Source of the DNA: Flavivirga algicola
Lineage (GTDB): Bacteria > Bacteroidota > Bacteroidia > Flavobacteriales > Flavobacteriaceae
NCBI RefSeq assembly: GCF_012910715.1
Contig: NZ_JABBHF010000001.1
Location: 131,170-195,169, forward strand
Reading direction: 5' to 3'
DNA: 64,000 nt
In this document: positions 43,177 to 54,545 of the stretch, piece by piece
How the letters are laid out: every line of letters begins with the position of its first letter
How positions within the stretch are numbered: position 1 is the stretch's first letter
Position numbers and translations under genes: made by a program
Notes under the pieces: generated by a model
Databases searched by the model: none
Seen by the model: the letters and a program-made list of their open reading frames with translations, nothing else
Told to the model about the DNA's origin: nothing

Positions 43177-45324
43177 TTATTGTGCTCTACGAAATTCATA
43201 CATCCCATATGTTGTTTCTTTTACTTTTTCTATGAGCTCTTCATAGGGATTATCGCAAACATCTATAAATCCGACATTATAATTTTCACCATCAAAACGT
43301 CCTGTATTTGGCTCATCTATATACTGAAACCAATGTGCTCCAACAATATATGGGTTCCGTAATGCTCCCTGAATGTAATCTTGATAATGCTGCCCTCGTT
43401 CTGCTTGATCTTTCGATTTTTTTACACCTGGATGAAAACTTCCCCTATCTAGGGCGCCAAAATGAAACTCGCCTATCATAATAGGTTTATCAACTCCATC
43501 AGGAAGTGACAAGTTTTCTACACTGTATTCATATTTATTGAAACTCATAATATCTAAATACTTGCCGGCAGCAGTGAGTACGACATCATTATTTGCCCAA
43601 GCAAATCGACATCCTAAATAGTTTTGGTTAGGAGCCACACGCTTTAACTCTTCATTGATGATTTTAAAATAAGCATCCGCTATTTTTTCATAAAAAGTGA
43701 CAAGATCAACCTTGGCTTTTTCTAAATCAGGGGTTTCTATGGAAGTTAAAAGCCCTCCCCATGATTTATAACTTGTTCCCCATGTATTATTAAGAGCTTC
43801 AATTTGATTGTATTTTAATTTAAGGTCGTTAACAAACTCAATCTTAGCAGGTTGGGTTTCAGGGCTCTTTAAAGTTCCTTCAGAAAGCGACCCTAACAAT
43901 CCCCAAGACAATTCGTTATCGACAAAATAACCTAAACACCAAGGGTTATTTGCGCCTTCTTTCTGACGTTCAACCGAATTTCTCACGGCAATTCTAAAAT
44001 TTGGATCGAACACATCATGAAATTTCCCCCAAAACCCTTCAGAACCTTCGATTTTCGGAGTCCCGTTAATCCATATAGATCCAACAAATGGTGTTTTCTC
44101 CTGACGTATCGCTCCAATATCAGATACAAATCCGAAAGTATTCATTCCCCAGTCTTTAATTCGCTTATGCGTCATATCCTGAAAGGTTTTTAGCCAATCA
44201 TCTCCATATTTTCTATATAAATTACTTTGATAAAAATTATACGAATCGTACGGAAGTTTGTCTTTATAAAATCCATGGGTAGCAAATGTTCCTTTTCCAT
44301 AAAAGGATGAAAATTCGCTATCTCTTTGGGGAAGGTTTTTAAAATAGTTTTCTCGGTGTGTAATACCTGTATGCACTGAATTTGAAGACACACAATTTAA
44401 ACCTGCCGACCAAAACAGGTACCCTTCTGGATCGACTATCCACCATTTGCCATCCACCTTTTCTGTTCTAAAAAAGCCCGTCGCTTTTAATTTGGGACCA
44501 GCTTTCCAACCTCCGTATTTTCCTATGTTTTCTGGTCCTTTGCTTGTTTCTAAATATGCCAATTCACTTTCTGCTGCCTTTTTAAGCGCTTCCTCAGAGT
44601 GCATTTTATTTTTCCAATCATCATGTATAAACTGACCATATTCATCTATAAAAGGGAAAAAATCATCTGGGTTTCTTTTTTCTAAAGTTCCAACAGCCCT
44701 AACATTATCAACCGTAAATTGATTTTCTTGTGTTGCATAACGAGAACAAAATGTCAGCTCATCAATTTTACTTATATCTGTTTTTATTTTTCCAGGAACG
44801 CCCCGAAGGCCATTAACTTCTATTTGTGGATCAAAAACATATGGTGTCCAGGCTAAATCAATAGTGATAGTTTTGCTTTCGCCTGGGTTCAGATCGACAT
44901 AATCGGAACAATACCAACGTACAAGTCCATCTGGGTCGTTACCAACAAATAATTCTACTTGAATAAACTCATCCCCTATATTTGAAACATCTGCTTTTAC
45001 TTGATAATAATCTTTTAAATTCCAGGGTTTATCTTTTGAACTAAATAGTTTTATACCTGGTTCTTTTATGGTAAAACCATTATTTACTTTTATATAATTA
45101 TTGTCTTCTGTTTCGACCAGCTCAAATGTGGCATCTTGTGCTTTAATCAAAGATTTGTCAGCATTTTCAAAATCGAATAAAACCAGCGTATCTTTTTTAA
45201 CAACTATGTCTTCATTGTTTGTTTGTTGTTTACATCCTACAAAACATGGTAGGATTATGAAGCTTAATAACAGTTTAAAAAACAATACTTTTATTAATAG
45301 ACTTCCATCACCTAGACTTTTCAT
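43177..45324 (-). CDS. GH50 beta-agarase, lipoprotein
   Basis: 715 residues. The lipoprotein signal ends in PCFVGCKQQ (Cys near 31). A beta-sandwich, CBM-like domain covers about 45-215, then the GH50 barrel (about 255-710): VDPEGYLFWSAGLNCV, acid/base Glu in YFVDNELSWGLL, nucleophile Glu in MIGEFHFGALDRGSF, and HWFQYIDEPNTGRFDGENY. GH50 enzymes are mostly exo-agarases that release neoagarobiose, the likely substrate for the transporter encoded 6 bp upstream. It could be on the outer surface or in the periplasm. Confidence 0.94.
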   Translation of the reverse strand: MKSLGDGSLLIKVLFFKLLLSFIILPCFVGCKQQTNNEDIVVKKDTLVLFDFENADKSLIKAQDATFELVETEDNNYIKVNNGFTIKEPGIKLFSSKDKPWNLKDYYQVKADVSNIGDEFIQVELFVGNDPDGLVRWYCSDYVDLNPGESKTITIDLAWTPYVFDPQIEVNGLRGVPGKIKTDISKIDELTFCSRYATQENQFTVDNVRAVGTLEKRNPDDFFPFIDEYGQFIHDDWKNKMHSEEALKKAAESELAYLETSKGPENIGKYGGWKAGPKLKATGFFRTEKVDGKWWIVDPEGYLFWSAGLNCVSSNSVHTGITHRENYFKNLPQRDSEFSSFYGKGTFATHGFYKDKLPYDSYNFYQSNLYRKYGDDWLKTFQDMTHKRIKDWGMNTFGFVSDIGAIRQEKTPFVGSIWINGTPKIEGSEGFWGKFHDVFDPNFRIAVRNSVERQKEGANNPWCLGYFVDNELSWGLLGSLSEGTLKSPETQPAKIEFVNDLKLKYNQIEALNNTWGTSYKSWGGLLTSIETPDLEKAKVDLVTFYEKIADAYFKIINEELKRVAPNQNYLGCRFAWANNDVVLTAAGKYLDIMSFNKYEYSVENLSLPDGVDKPIMIGEFHFGALDRGSFHPGVKKSKDQAERGQHYQDYIQGALRNPYIVGAHWFQYIDEPNTGRFDGENYNVGFIDVCDNPYEELIEKVKETTYGMYEFRRAQ

Positions 45325-45330
45325 GTGTTC

Positions 45331-46893
45331 TTATTTATTAATTAATAATTTTTCTAATTCTTCTAATGATTTCCCTTTAGTTTCAGGAACTTTAAACCAT
45401 ATAAATGCCAAGCCTATTACTGCAAACACAGCATATACTAAGAAAGTTGTTGAATTACCTAATTTAGAAAGCTCCCATGGGAAAAGTAATTGAACCAAGA
45501 AAGCCACAGCTAAATTTATAAAACCGACAAATGATATGGCTAAGCCTCGTATCTTGTTTGGAAATAATTCTGAAAACAACACCCACATAACAGGTCCTAT
45601 AGATGCAGCAAAAGATCCTACAAACCCTAATATTCCAATTAAAATTAAAAGGGTATTCATTTTTGCTCCAGCAGTTACAATAACAGCTTCATTGGCCTTA
45701 GCAGAAGCTTCCCCTAAAGTATCGACTAAAGCAGACTTAAAAGCTAAATCATTATCGAAAGTCTTATCCTGCAATACAACAATTTGTTCTTTATTAATAG
45801 CTTCTGGAAGGCTTGCAATCGCATCGGCATCTAATGAATAAGTAGCAGAACTAAATCCGTAGGTCAGCAAGAATAAACATAAAGCAATACCAGCCATTCC
45901 AATAATCAACAATGGTTTTCTTCCAAGCTTATCTATAGTCAATATGGCTATAACCGTAAAAACCAAATTAGTGAGCCCGACCAATATCGCCTGTACAAAA
46001 GAGGCATCAGTTCCAATTCCTGTTTGTTCAAAAATCATTGGTGCATAAAACAAAACTGAGTTTATACCAACAATTTGCTGAAAAACACCAACAACCAACC
46101 CTATAATAATAACTTTTCTCATTGATTTTTTAAACAAGTCTCCCAGCTTTGACTTTTCTTTATTTCTAGCTTCAAAAATGCTCTTTTCAACTTCCTTAAT
46201 CTGATTTTGTGCGTCTTCTTCAGGCACTACTTTTTTCATGACCTCTAAAGCCTCATTTTTTCTGTTTTTAATCATTAACCACCTTGGGCTTCTAGGCACC
46301 ATATGCAAGCCTAAATAGTATAAAATAGCTGGTATAGCCTCAATGCCTAACATCCACCTCCAATTCCACTTTCCAAAACCTAACGATTGCGTCCAGGAGG
46401 CATTAGAGTCTCCCCATTGAAGTATTAAATAATTGGTAAAAAAGGCTAACGATATACCTATAACAATGTTTAATTGATTAAACGACACTAGTTGACCACG
46501 TTTATCGGGAGGTGCAACCTCTGCTATGTACATGGGCGCAATGATTAAGGCAGCACCAACAGCCAACCCTCCAATCATTCTAAAAATAATTAACCAATAA
46601 AATGTGGTAGCTAGCGCAGAACCAATAGCCGAAATTGTAAATAAGATCGCTGCATATTTTAATAACTTGCATCGTCCATATTTATCACTCATAGGGCCAG
46701 CAATAATCATCCCTAAGGCTGCTGTGAGCGTAATAGAACTTACTGCCCAACCCAATTGTATTTTTGTAAGATTAAATTCAGGTTCTATGAATTTTACCAC
46801 TCCAGAAATTACAGAAGCATCAAATCCTAATAAAAAACCACCCAATGCAACAATAGCTGCAATTCTAATTGTGTATAATTGTTTTCCAGACAT
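45331..46893 (-). CDS. Sugar-porter family MFS transporter
   Basis: 520 residues with 12 membrane helices. Sugar-porter motifs: DKYGRCKLL, RMIGGLAVGAALIIAPMYIAE, PRSPRWLMIKNRKNEAL, GINSVLFYAPMIFE and the end VPETKGKSLEELEK. A larger than usual loop (about 355-410) sits in the second half. Members take up monosaccharides with protons. In this operon (with GH50 and GH2) it may import galactose, anhydrogalactose or neoagarobiose; the family makes a monosaccharide the safer guess. Motif B lies 226 bp upstream. Confidence 0.92.
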   Translation of the reverse strand: MSGKQLYTIRIAAIVALGGFLLGFDASVISGVVKFIEPEFNLTKIQLGWAVSSITLTAALGMIIAGPMSDKYGRCKLLKYAAILFTISAIGSALATTFYWLIIFRMIGGLAVGAALIIAPMYIAEVAPPDKRGQLVSFNQLNIVIGISLAFFTNYLILQWGDSNASWTQSLGFGKWNWRWMLGIEAIPAILYYLGLHMVPRSPRWLMIKNRKNEALEVMKKVVPEEDAQNQIKEVEKSIFEARNKEKSKLGDLFKKSMRKVIIIGLVVGVFQQIVGINSVLFYAPMIFEQTGIGTDASFVQAILVGLTNLVFTVIAILTIDKLGRKPLLIIGMAGIALCLFLLTYGFSSATYSLDADAIASLPEAINKEQIVVLQDKTFDNDLAFKSALVDTLGEASAKANEAVIVTAGAKMNTLLILIGILGFVGSFAASIGPVMWVLFSELFPNKIRGLAISFVGFINLAVAFLVQLLFPWELSKLGNSTTFLVYAVFAVIGLAFIWFKVPETKGKSLEELEKLLINK

Positions 46894-47262
46894 CTACTTA
46901 TTTTTTAATTGTTGTTTTCTATTTTGAATATTTTAAGGCACTAGAAGTTTCTATTAAAGAATCTCCTCAGACTCTGTAGTTTTTATATATACAGTATATA
47001 AACCAATCTGAACTTTGATTGCTTTTCGTTTAGCTTATGGCCTCTATAGATATGTTTTGTGATTTTATAATATTAACCTGTAATATAGGCTAATTTTAAT
47101 GTCTCATACATAAATCATACTAGACAAAAACTTTACAAAATCTTAATATAACGGCGCCTATAAATTGCTAGTTCATTTATAATAAGATTATTAATAACCA
47201 AACCCTTTTAATTGCTATATCTCCCGTTTAATTAATTACTTAGAAACAAAACTGCTTTAAAA
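46894..47262. other. Regulatory region upstream of the transporter operon
   Basis: About 370 bp between the end of the GH86 gene and the transporter start. It contains motif B; no gene is seen. Confidence 0.6.
47119..47137 (-). promoter_or_regulatory. Agar regulon motif, site B
   Basis: Minus strand reads TGTAAAGTTTTTGTCTAGT, 226 bp before the MFS transporter start. It differs from site A in one position. Confidence 0.75.
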
Positions 47263-49902
47263 TTATTTTTTAATAATTAACTTAGAAAAGATATAATCGT
47301 TGTTTTCTTTATGGGTAGTAATAAAGTAAATACCGTTAGGCAAGTTTCTAACTTTAATCAGGTTATTAACTTTCAAAATCTTCTTAGACAATATTAAACT
47401 TCCTACATCACTATAAATTGAAACCGTTCCGTTAATCATTTTATCAGGTACAACAAGTAAAAACTCATTACTCGTTGGGTTGGGATAAATAAGGCTAGCT
47501 TCTTGAATAAAAACACTTTCATTATGAACACCTTGACATTCCTTATCTGTTGATATCTTTATGGTATTTTTTCCATTTCTTAATTCAAGATCAATTTCAT
47601 TAAAAGAAGTCGTTATTATTTTACCATTTAAATCGATGTGGTAAACTTTGCTTCCAGAGAGTTTTAAATTTACAGAACGAGAAAACTTATCTACTTTTGA
47701 AAATACATCTAAGGCATCTGGTTCTGTTATTTCAATATCAAATTCTATATTATAATCGGGATACCCTTCTACTGTAATAATAAGTTTATAAGTTCCAGCA
47801 CTTAAATCGCTAACTTTTAAGTTATTTGTAAAGTCGAAACTTTCATCAACCCCGTTTCCAGATATATTGAGCTTATAATTATGCCGAAATCGTGTATCTA
47901 TTTCTATTTCTCCATTACTTTTATCTGGGCAGGTTGTACTAGTCGATTTAATTTTATAATTATCAGAAGGGAATGTTGCTGGGTCAATGTCTCTTATATT
48001 ATGGCTAAAATTAAATACCTGCATGCTTACACTACTAATATGACCTCCATCATCATTAAATTGAATAGCAATGGTATTATTTGTTTGAAGTAAATCGAAA
48101 GTTACTGGAATTTCTAAAACCCCAAAAAAACGTTCCCTTTGAGCTTGGTCGTAACCACGCCAATCTGTTGGAACGGTAATATCTTGATTATTAATTTTTA
48201 CAGTAGGGTGCAGTGATTTGCCATGCTCGCGTCCAACCCCTATTCGCAACACAGCTTCTCCATAAGTTTTTTCTTTTGAAATATTATTGATATTGAATAT
48301 GATATCCTGATTGGCACTTATGGATTTTAGGTAAGATGTGGCATAATATTTTTTCTCATCGGAAGTTTTATCAACCTGAATAACATCACTAAATGTATAT
48401 TCTAGAATCATAGTTGATTCTGCCCCTAATTCCACCGACGATATGTGAGACGTCAATGTCTCTTCATCCAGAACAGGCACATTTCCAGATAGTGTTAAAT
48501 GCCTTTTAAAAATACTGTTAATATTTCTATTGGCATCATCAAATATATTTAGGTTAATAGTTGTCGGTTCAAAATTCAAATTATTCAATATAATATATCC
48601 TTTATCGCCTTTCACATAAGCATCAACCTGAATATCCAGGTCATCTGAAGTCGTATCAACCCTAGTACCTTCTACATTTTGCCATAATTGATAAAACTTA
48701 ACCATATCACTGTACACCCATTGCCCCGTATAACTTGAAGGTTCATTTTCCTTACGCATTAAACGATGGTTGTAAGGGATATCCAATGTATTATCATACC
48801 CCCACTCTGCTTTTACTATAATAAAATTTATAGCAGATGCTATAGTTTCTGGCCGTTCCAAAAAGGACATCAATTGAGAGCTTGAAGCTTTTATATGTAA
48901 CCAATCCCTAAAAGGGCTCCATGTATCTCTTGAATAATCATGCATTTGTGCACCATATTCTGAAATCACAATTGGTTTTACCACATCAAACGATAGTTTA
49001 CTGTAATGTTCCAACATATCCAAAGTAGCTTCTATATTACTTCCCGAACGCAATTCTTTCTGTCCATTCCGTATCGAAGGGAAATCATATAAATGTATGG
49101 ACCAAAAATCCATTTTATCCCCAGCTACATCCATAAACAATTTCCATCGATTATGCCACCGTTGAAAATCGCCAACTTCAAAATCAGGGAAAGCAGTAGT
49201 ATACCCTCCTACCTTTAAGTTTGGGGCCTGTACTTTAATGGCATCGGCCACTTCCACATGAAAGTCAGCTATCTCCTGAATCGAATTTGTGTAATCCAGT
49301 TTTCCACCTAAGGCTTCATAAGCAGGTTCGTTAATTATTTCAACATAGGTAGGTGTCTCTTCGCTATTTCCTCCATGAAATTCGTTTACATAACGCCCCA
49401 TGTACTCCCCTACAGCAGTAGCATTTGCCAGTTTCCATCCTTGACTTGTTGCACGTTGACTCTCTCCAGTCCAAAAAGGATGTAACTGCCCTGCAATAAC
49501 TAAATTTTTCCTATCTTCATATGGGTGCCAAGCTGTATTTGCTGCAAATAAATTGGAATAAGACAGCCCCCTAGAGGCTATTTCCACAGGATCTACATAA
49601 CCTGGCCTAGCTGGATCTTGTTGCATCTGATTTAACTGCCAAGTAATACGTCCAGTCTCTCTACCTAAATATACATTATAACCATTCAAAAAATGATCTC
49701 TCAAATCTGATGTAAAATTATTACCATTCCATTCATTTTCTCCTTGATTGGAATGGATCGTTATAAATTTTGACCTATCAAATTCAGAAAAGTTTTCTAC
49801 AGAATGTTTAACATTGAGATTCACATTTATATTTACCTGAGCAAAAGATGCACTATTAAGAATAAAAAGGGATACAAAAAAGAGTAGATATAAATTTCTC
49901 AT
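47263..49902 (-). CDS. GH86 beta-agarase/porphyranase with type IX sorting tail
   Basis: The frame is open to 49995, but the ATG at 49902 (879 residues, MRNLYLLFFVSLFILNSASF) starts a proper signal peptide, and motif C lies inside the longer frame. The GH86 barrel follows, with acid/base Glu in YVEIINEPAYEALGG and nucleophile Glu in KPIVISEYGAQMHDY, then beta domains. The last 75 residues are a type A sorting domain of the type IX system: LIYPNPTSNEFLLVV, NLPNGIYFITT and a lysine-rich end. It is thus exported to the surface. Agarase against porphyranase cannot be decided by eye. Confidence 0.9.
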   Translation of the reverse strand: MRNLYLLFFVSLFILNSASFAQVNINVNLNVKHSVENFSEFDRSKFITIHSNQGENEWNGNNFTSDLRDHFLNGYNVYLGRETGRITWQLNQMQQDPARPGYVDPVEIASRGLSYSNLFAANTAWHPYEDRKNLVIAGQLHPFWTGESQRATSQGWKLANATAVGEYMGRYVNEFHGGNSEETPTYVEIINEPAYEALGGKLDYTNSIQEIADFHVEVADAIKVQAPNLKVGGYTTAFPDFEVGDFQRWHNRWKLFMDVAGDKMDFWSIHLYDFPSIRNGQKELRSGSNIEATLDMLEHYSKLSFDVVKPIVISEYGAQMHDYSRDTWSPFRDWLHIKASSSQLMSFLERPETIASAINFIIVKAEWGYDNTLDIPYNHRLMRKENEPSSYTGQWVYSDMVKFYQLWQNVEGTRVDTTSDDLDIQVDAYVKGDKGYIILNNLNFEPTTINLNIFDDANRNINSIFKRHLTLSGNVPVLDEETLTSHISSVELGAESTMILEYTFSDVIQVDKTSDEKKYYATSYLKSISANQDIIFNINNISKEKTYGEAVLRIGVGREHGKSLHPTVKINNQDITVPTDWRGYDQAQRERFFGVLEIPVTFDLLQTNNTIAIQFNDDGGHISSVSMQVFNFSHNIRDIDPATFPSDNYKIKSTSTTCPDKSNGEIEIDTRFRHNYKLNISGNGVDESFDFTNNLKVSDLSAGTYKLIITVEGYPDYNIEFDIEITEPDALDVFSKVDKFSRSVNLKLSGSKVYHIDLNGKIITTSFNEIDLELRNGKNTIKISTDKECQGVHNESVFIQEASLIYPNPTSNEFLLVVPDKMINGTVSIYSDVGSLILSKKILKVNNLIKVRNLPNGIYFITTHKENNDYIFSKLIIKK

Positions 49903-49957
49903 ATTTAGATATTTATAAACAAATATCGCAGTATTTACAAAAGAACTAAATAAACCA

Positions 49958-49976
49958 ACTTGACTAAAACTAAACA
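49958..49976 (-). promoter_or_regulatory. Agar regulon motif, site C
   Basis: Minus strand reads TGTTTAGTTTTAGTCAAGT, 56 bp before the GH86 start. Confidence 0.7.
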
Positions 49977-50152
49977 CTGTAGGCTTTTCTTCCAAAACAC
50001 CTAAAAAATAAACAACTATAAATCAACAACTTAACCATTTATTATATAAAAAAAGTTGATTTTGATAGTGTTTTTTAGACTTAGACAATTCATAAATAAC
50101 ATTTTACTAAGTAAAATACTCGTTACTAGAAACCCCATATTGTTTGTTAAAA

Positions 50153-50186
50153 ATGTGGTCAGAATCCAAATTTTTAAATAAGTTTG
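50153..50186 (+). promoter_or_regulatory. Promoter of the thiamine operon
   Basis: TTTG at 50153-50156, 22 bases, then TAAGTTTG (50179-50186), a match to TAnnTTTG. Transcription would start just before the riboswitch. Confidence 0.55.
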
Positions 50187-50196
50187 CATTATAAAA

Positions 50197-50273
50197 CTTT
50201 AGGGGTGTTCCTTTTCAGGGACTGAGACATACCCTTTGAACCTGATTATGGTTAGTACCAGCGAAGGAAAAAG
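50197..50273 (+). ncRNA. TPP riboswitch (THI element)
   Basis: The conserved core is plain: CTGAGA at 50222-50227, ACCCTTTGAACCTGA at 50231-50245, and GTTAGTACCAGCG at 50251-50263, closed by CTTT/AAAG ends. It precedes thiS by 130 bp and should repress the operon when thiamine pyrophosphate is plentiful. Confidence 0.96.
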
Positions 50274-50402
50274 TTAAAATGCAACTTATTGCATCACATA
50301 CTTCTTATTAAAGTATCTTCTATTTTCAATAGATCTGCTTTCATTTCAAAGTATTTTGTCTCAACCTTTAGTTATAAATAAATCATTAAAAACGTATTAT
50401 TT

Positions 50403-50606
50403 ATGATTAAAATATCGGTAAACGAGACAGTATTAGAGGTTGAAGAAACGATCACTATTCCTAAATTACTTGTTAAAATCAAGTCACCGACTAAAGGCAT
50501 TGCTTTTGCTATTAACAATCAAATCATAGCAAAGGAATTATGGGATTCCCATAACATCAACTCCAATGATCAAATTTTAATTATTCAAGCAACACAAGGT
50601 GGTTAA
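50403..50606 (+). CDS. thiS: Sulfur carrier protein ThiS
   Basis: 67 residues with a ubiquitin-like pattern and the required C-terminal GlyGly (IIQATQGG), which is adenylated and turned into a thiocarboxylate that gives sulfur to the thiazole. FAINNQIIAKELWDSH is typical. It is the first gene after the riboswitch. No thiF for its activation lies in this operon. Confidence 0.93.
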   Translation: MIKISVNETVLEVEETITIPKLLVKIKSPTKGIAFAINNQIIAKELWDSHNINSNDQILIIQATQGG

Positions 50607-52496
<1,890 letters not shown>

Positions 52497-52499
52497 ACC

Positions 52500-53090
52500 A
52501 TGATTGTATTAATTGCTCCTGAAGAGGATATTCGCAATGAACTTGTAATTCTAAATCAGCTTTTCGAAGCTGGTTTAGAATACTACCACTTAAGAAAACC
52601 TAAAAAAAACTATCAGGAACATTGCGATTATTTAGATCAAGTCAACACTAAATATCATAGTCGAATTGTGGTTCATTTTTTTCATGAACTAATCAATGAA
52701 TACAATTTAAAAGGCATTCACTTTCAGGAACAAAAACGAAGAGACCACATAGATAACCCAGGACAATATTTTAAAGGATTAAATATGTATGGTAAAACTA
52801 TTAGCAGTTCATTCCATGATCCTGATGATTTAGATCATTGCGAATTTGAATTTGATTATCACTTGTTAAGTCCTGTCTTTTCTTCAATCTCAAAAGAAGG
52901 CTATAAAGGTAAAGGCTTTGATATCAATTATATTGATAAACGCATTATTGGAATGGGTGGTGTTACGACCGATAATCTCCCTGAATTTGACAAACTAGGT
53001 TTTAAAGGTGTTGGCGTTTTAGGAGGTATATGGAACCATAACAAACCTGTGAAAGCTTTCAAAAAAATGAAAAGTCATTTTGAACAATAA
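52500..53090 (+). CDS. TenI/ThiE-like thiazole tautomerase candidate
   Basis: 196 residues with the ThiE/TenI barrel, but degenerate against true ThiE: YYHLRKP instead of QLR.K, GIHFQEQKRR instead of GVHLGQ.D, and SPVFSSISKEGYKGKG in the phosphate region, followed by GMGGVTTDNL. A normal thiE gene is two genes downstream, so this one is more likely a TenI-type tautomerase or a redundant synthase. It lies 3 bp after thiC. Confidence 0.78.
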   Translation: MIVLIAPEEDIRNELVILNQLFEAGLEYYHLRKPKKNYQEHCDYLDQVNTKYHSRIVVHFFHELINEYNLKGIHFQEQKRRDHIDNPGQYFKGLNMYGKTISSSFHDPDDLDHCEFEFDYHLLSPVFSSISKEGYKGKGFDINYIDKRIIGMGGVTTDNLPEFDKLGFKGVGVLGGIWNHNKPVKAFKKMKSHFEQ

Positions 53091-53885
53091 ATGAATGAGA
53101 CCAAATACATATTGACCATAGCTGGTCATGACCCTTCAGGTGGTGCTGGCCTAACATCAGACATTAAAACCTTTGAAGCACATAGTCTTTATGGCTTATC
53201 TGTTTGTACAGCAGTTACTATACAAAATGATATTGATTTTAAACAATGTTTATGGACAGACGCCGATGTTATTATTGCTCAAATTGAAGTCCTTTTTGAA
53301 CGTTTTGATATTGATATTGTAAAAATTGGTATTGTAAAATCTTGGAAAATATTAAAACGTATATTAAACAAATTACACTTGTTAAATCCTGATATTAAAA
53401 TTGTTTTGGATCCCATTATTAAAGCCAGTGCTGGTTTTGATTTTCATGAAACCGAAAACCAAGGTTTATTAGACAACATATGGAAACAGTGTTTTATCAT
53501 CACCCCTAATTATGACGAAATTAAAAGCTTATATCCAAATTTAACTATTGAAAATACGATTGAACATATTTCTAAGCTCACCAATATTTATTTAAAAGGC
53601 GGGCACAGAACCGATAAAAAAGGTTGGGATATCTTATACCACAGTGAAATTGTTAAAGTAAACATACCTCCAAATACCAATAAGGTTTCTGAAAAACATG
53701 GAAGTGGTTGTGTGTTATCTGCCACGCTTGCAAGTAATCTCGCTTTGAAAATCGAATTAGAAGACGCTGCTAAAAATGCAAAACAGTATATAGATCTGTT
53801 TTTGAATTCAAATCATAGTTTATTAGGAACACATAACAACAACACCTTTCAACACCCTTGTGATATAAACTCAAATAACCAATAA
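53091..53885 (+). CDS. thiD: Hydroxymethylpyrimidine (phosphate) kinase ThiD
   Basis: 264 residues, ribokinase fold. N-terminal IAGHDPSGGAGLTSDIKTF and later ITPNYDEIKSL, YLKGGHRTDKKGWD and the anion hole and catalytic Asp region KHGSGCVLSATLASN are all as expected. It phosphorylates HMP-P to HMP-PP. It starts immediately after the tenI-like gene stop. Confidence 0.94.
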   Translation: MNETKYILTIAGHDPSGGAGLTSDIKTFEAHSLYGLSVCTAVTIQNDIDFKQCLWTDADVIIAQIEVLFERFDIDIVKIGIVKSWKILKRILNKLHLLNPDIKIVLDPIIKASAGFDFHETENQGLLDNIWKQCFIITPNYDEIKSLYPNLTIENTIEHISKLTNIYLKGGHRTDKKGWDILYHSEIVKVNIPPNTNKVSEKHGSGCVLSATLASNLALKIELEDAAKNAKQYIDLFLNSNHSLLGTHNNNTFQHPCDINSNNQ

Positions 53886-53893
53886 CAAATATT

Positions 53894-54544
53894 ATGATCC
53901 CTAAACTCCATTATATATCTCAAGGTAATACCACAAAAGAACATCTGGAAAACATTAAAAAAGCATGTACTTCTGGGGCAGAATTGGTACAACTGCGTTT
54001 AAAACATATATCTGAAAAAAAGATTTTAAAAGCCGCTGAAGAAGCCAGAGAAATTACTGGGCATTTTCAAACACGTTTAATCATTAATGATTATTATAAA
54101 GTTGCAAAGAAAATAAAAGCGGATGGCGTGCATTTAGGAAAAAATGATGCTTGCCCAATCATAGTAAGAAAATATTTAGAAACTTGGCAAGTTATTGGAG
54201 GTACTGCCAATACACTTGAAGATTGCGAGATACTAATCGAAAAAAAAGTGGATTATATAGGTTTGGGACCTTTTCGTTTTACCACAACCAAGGATAAATT
54301 AAGTCCTATTTTAGGTACAAACGCATACCTAACTATACTTGAAACGTTACAAACCAATACGCCTATTATTGCCATTGGAGGTATCATTATAAAAGATGTT
54401 CCTGAAATTTTAGAGACTGGAGTTCATGGTATTGCGGTTTCTGGAGACATTACTAAAGATTTTAATAAAATTAGTCAATTCAACAAACTTTTAAACACCC
54501 CTTCTGAACGAGAACAGGTTTGGCACCCCAATCAAAAATTATAA
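53894..54544 (+). CDS. thiE: Thiamine phosphate synthase ThiE
   Basis: 216 residues. All family motifs: [70 protein letters not shown]. It joins HMP-PP and thiazole phosphate to thiamine phosphate. It lies 8 bp after thiD and 1 bp before thiG. Confidence 0.94.
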   Translation: MIPKLHYISQGNTTKEHLENIKKACTSGAELVQLRLKHISEKKILKAAEEAREITGHFQTRLIINDYYKVAKKIKADGVHLGKNDACPIIVRKYLETWQVIGGTANTLEDCEILIEKKVDYIGLGPFRFTTTKDKLSPILGTNAYLTILETLQTNTPIIAIGGIIIKDVPEILETGVHGIAVSGDITKDFNKISQFNKLLNTPSEREQVWHPNQKL

Positions 54545-54545
54545 A

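Larger units (their letters stand above)
49903..50196. other. Divergent region between GH86 gene and thiamine operon
   Basis: About 290 bp that hold motif C for GH86 on the minus strand and the thiamine promoter on the plus strand. No gene is seen. Confidence 0.6.

Noticed and set aside
49903-49995. Longer start for the GH86 gene
   Set aside because: It would put 31 residues before a normal signal peptide and would place regulon motif C inside the coding sequence.
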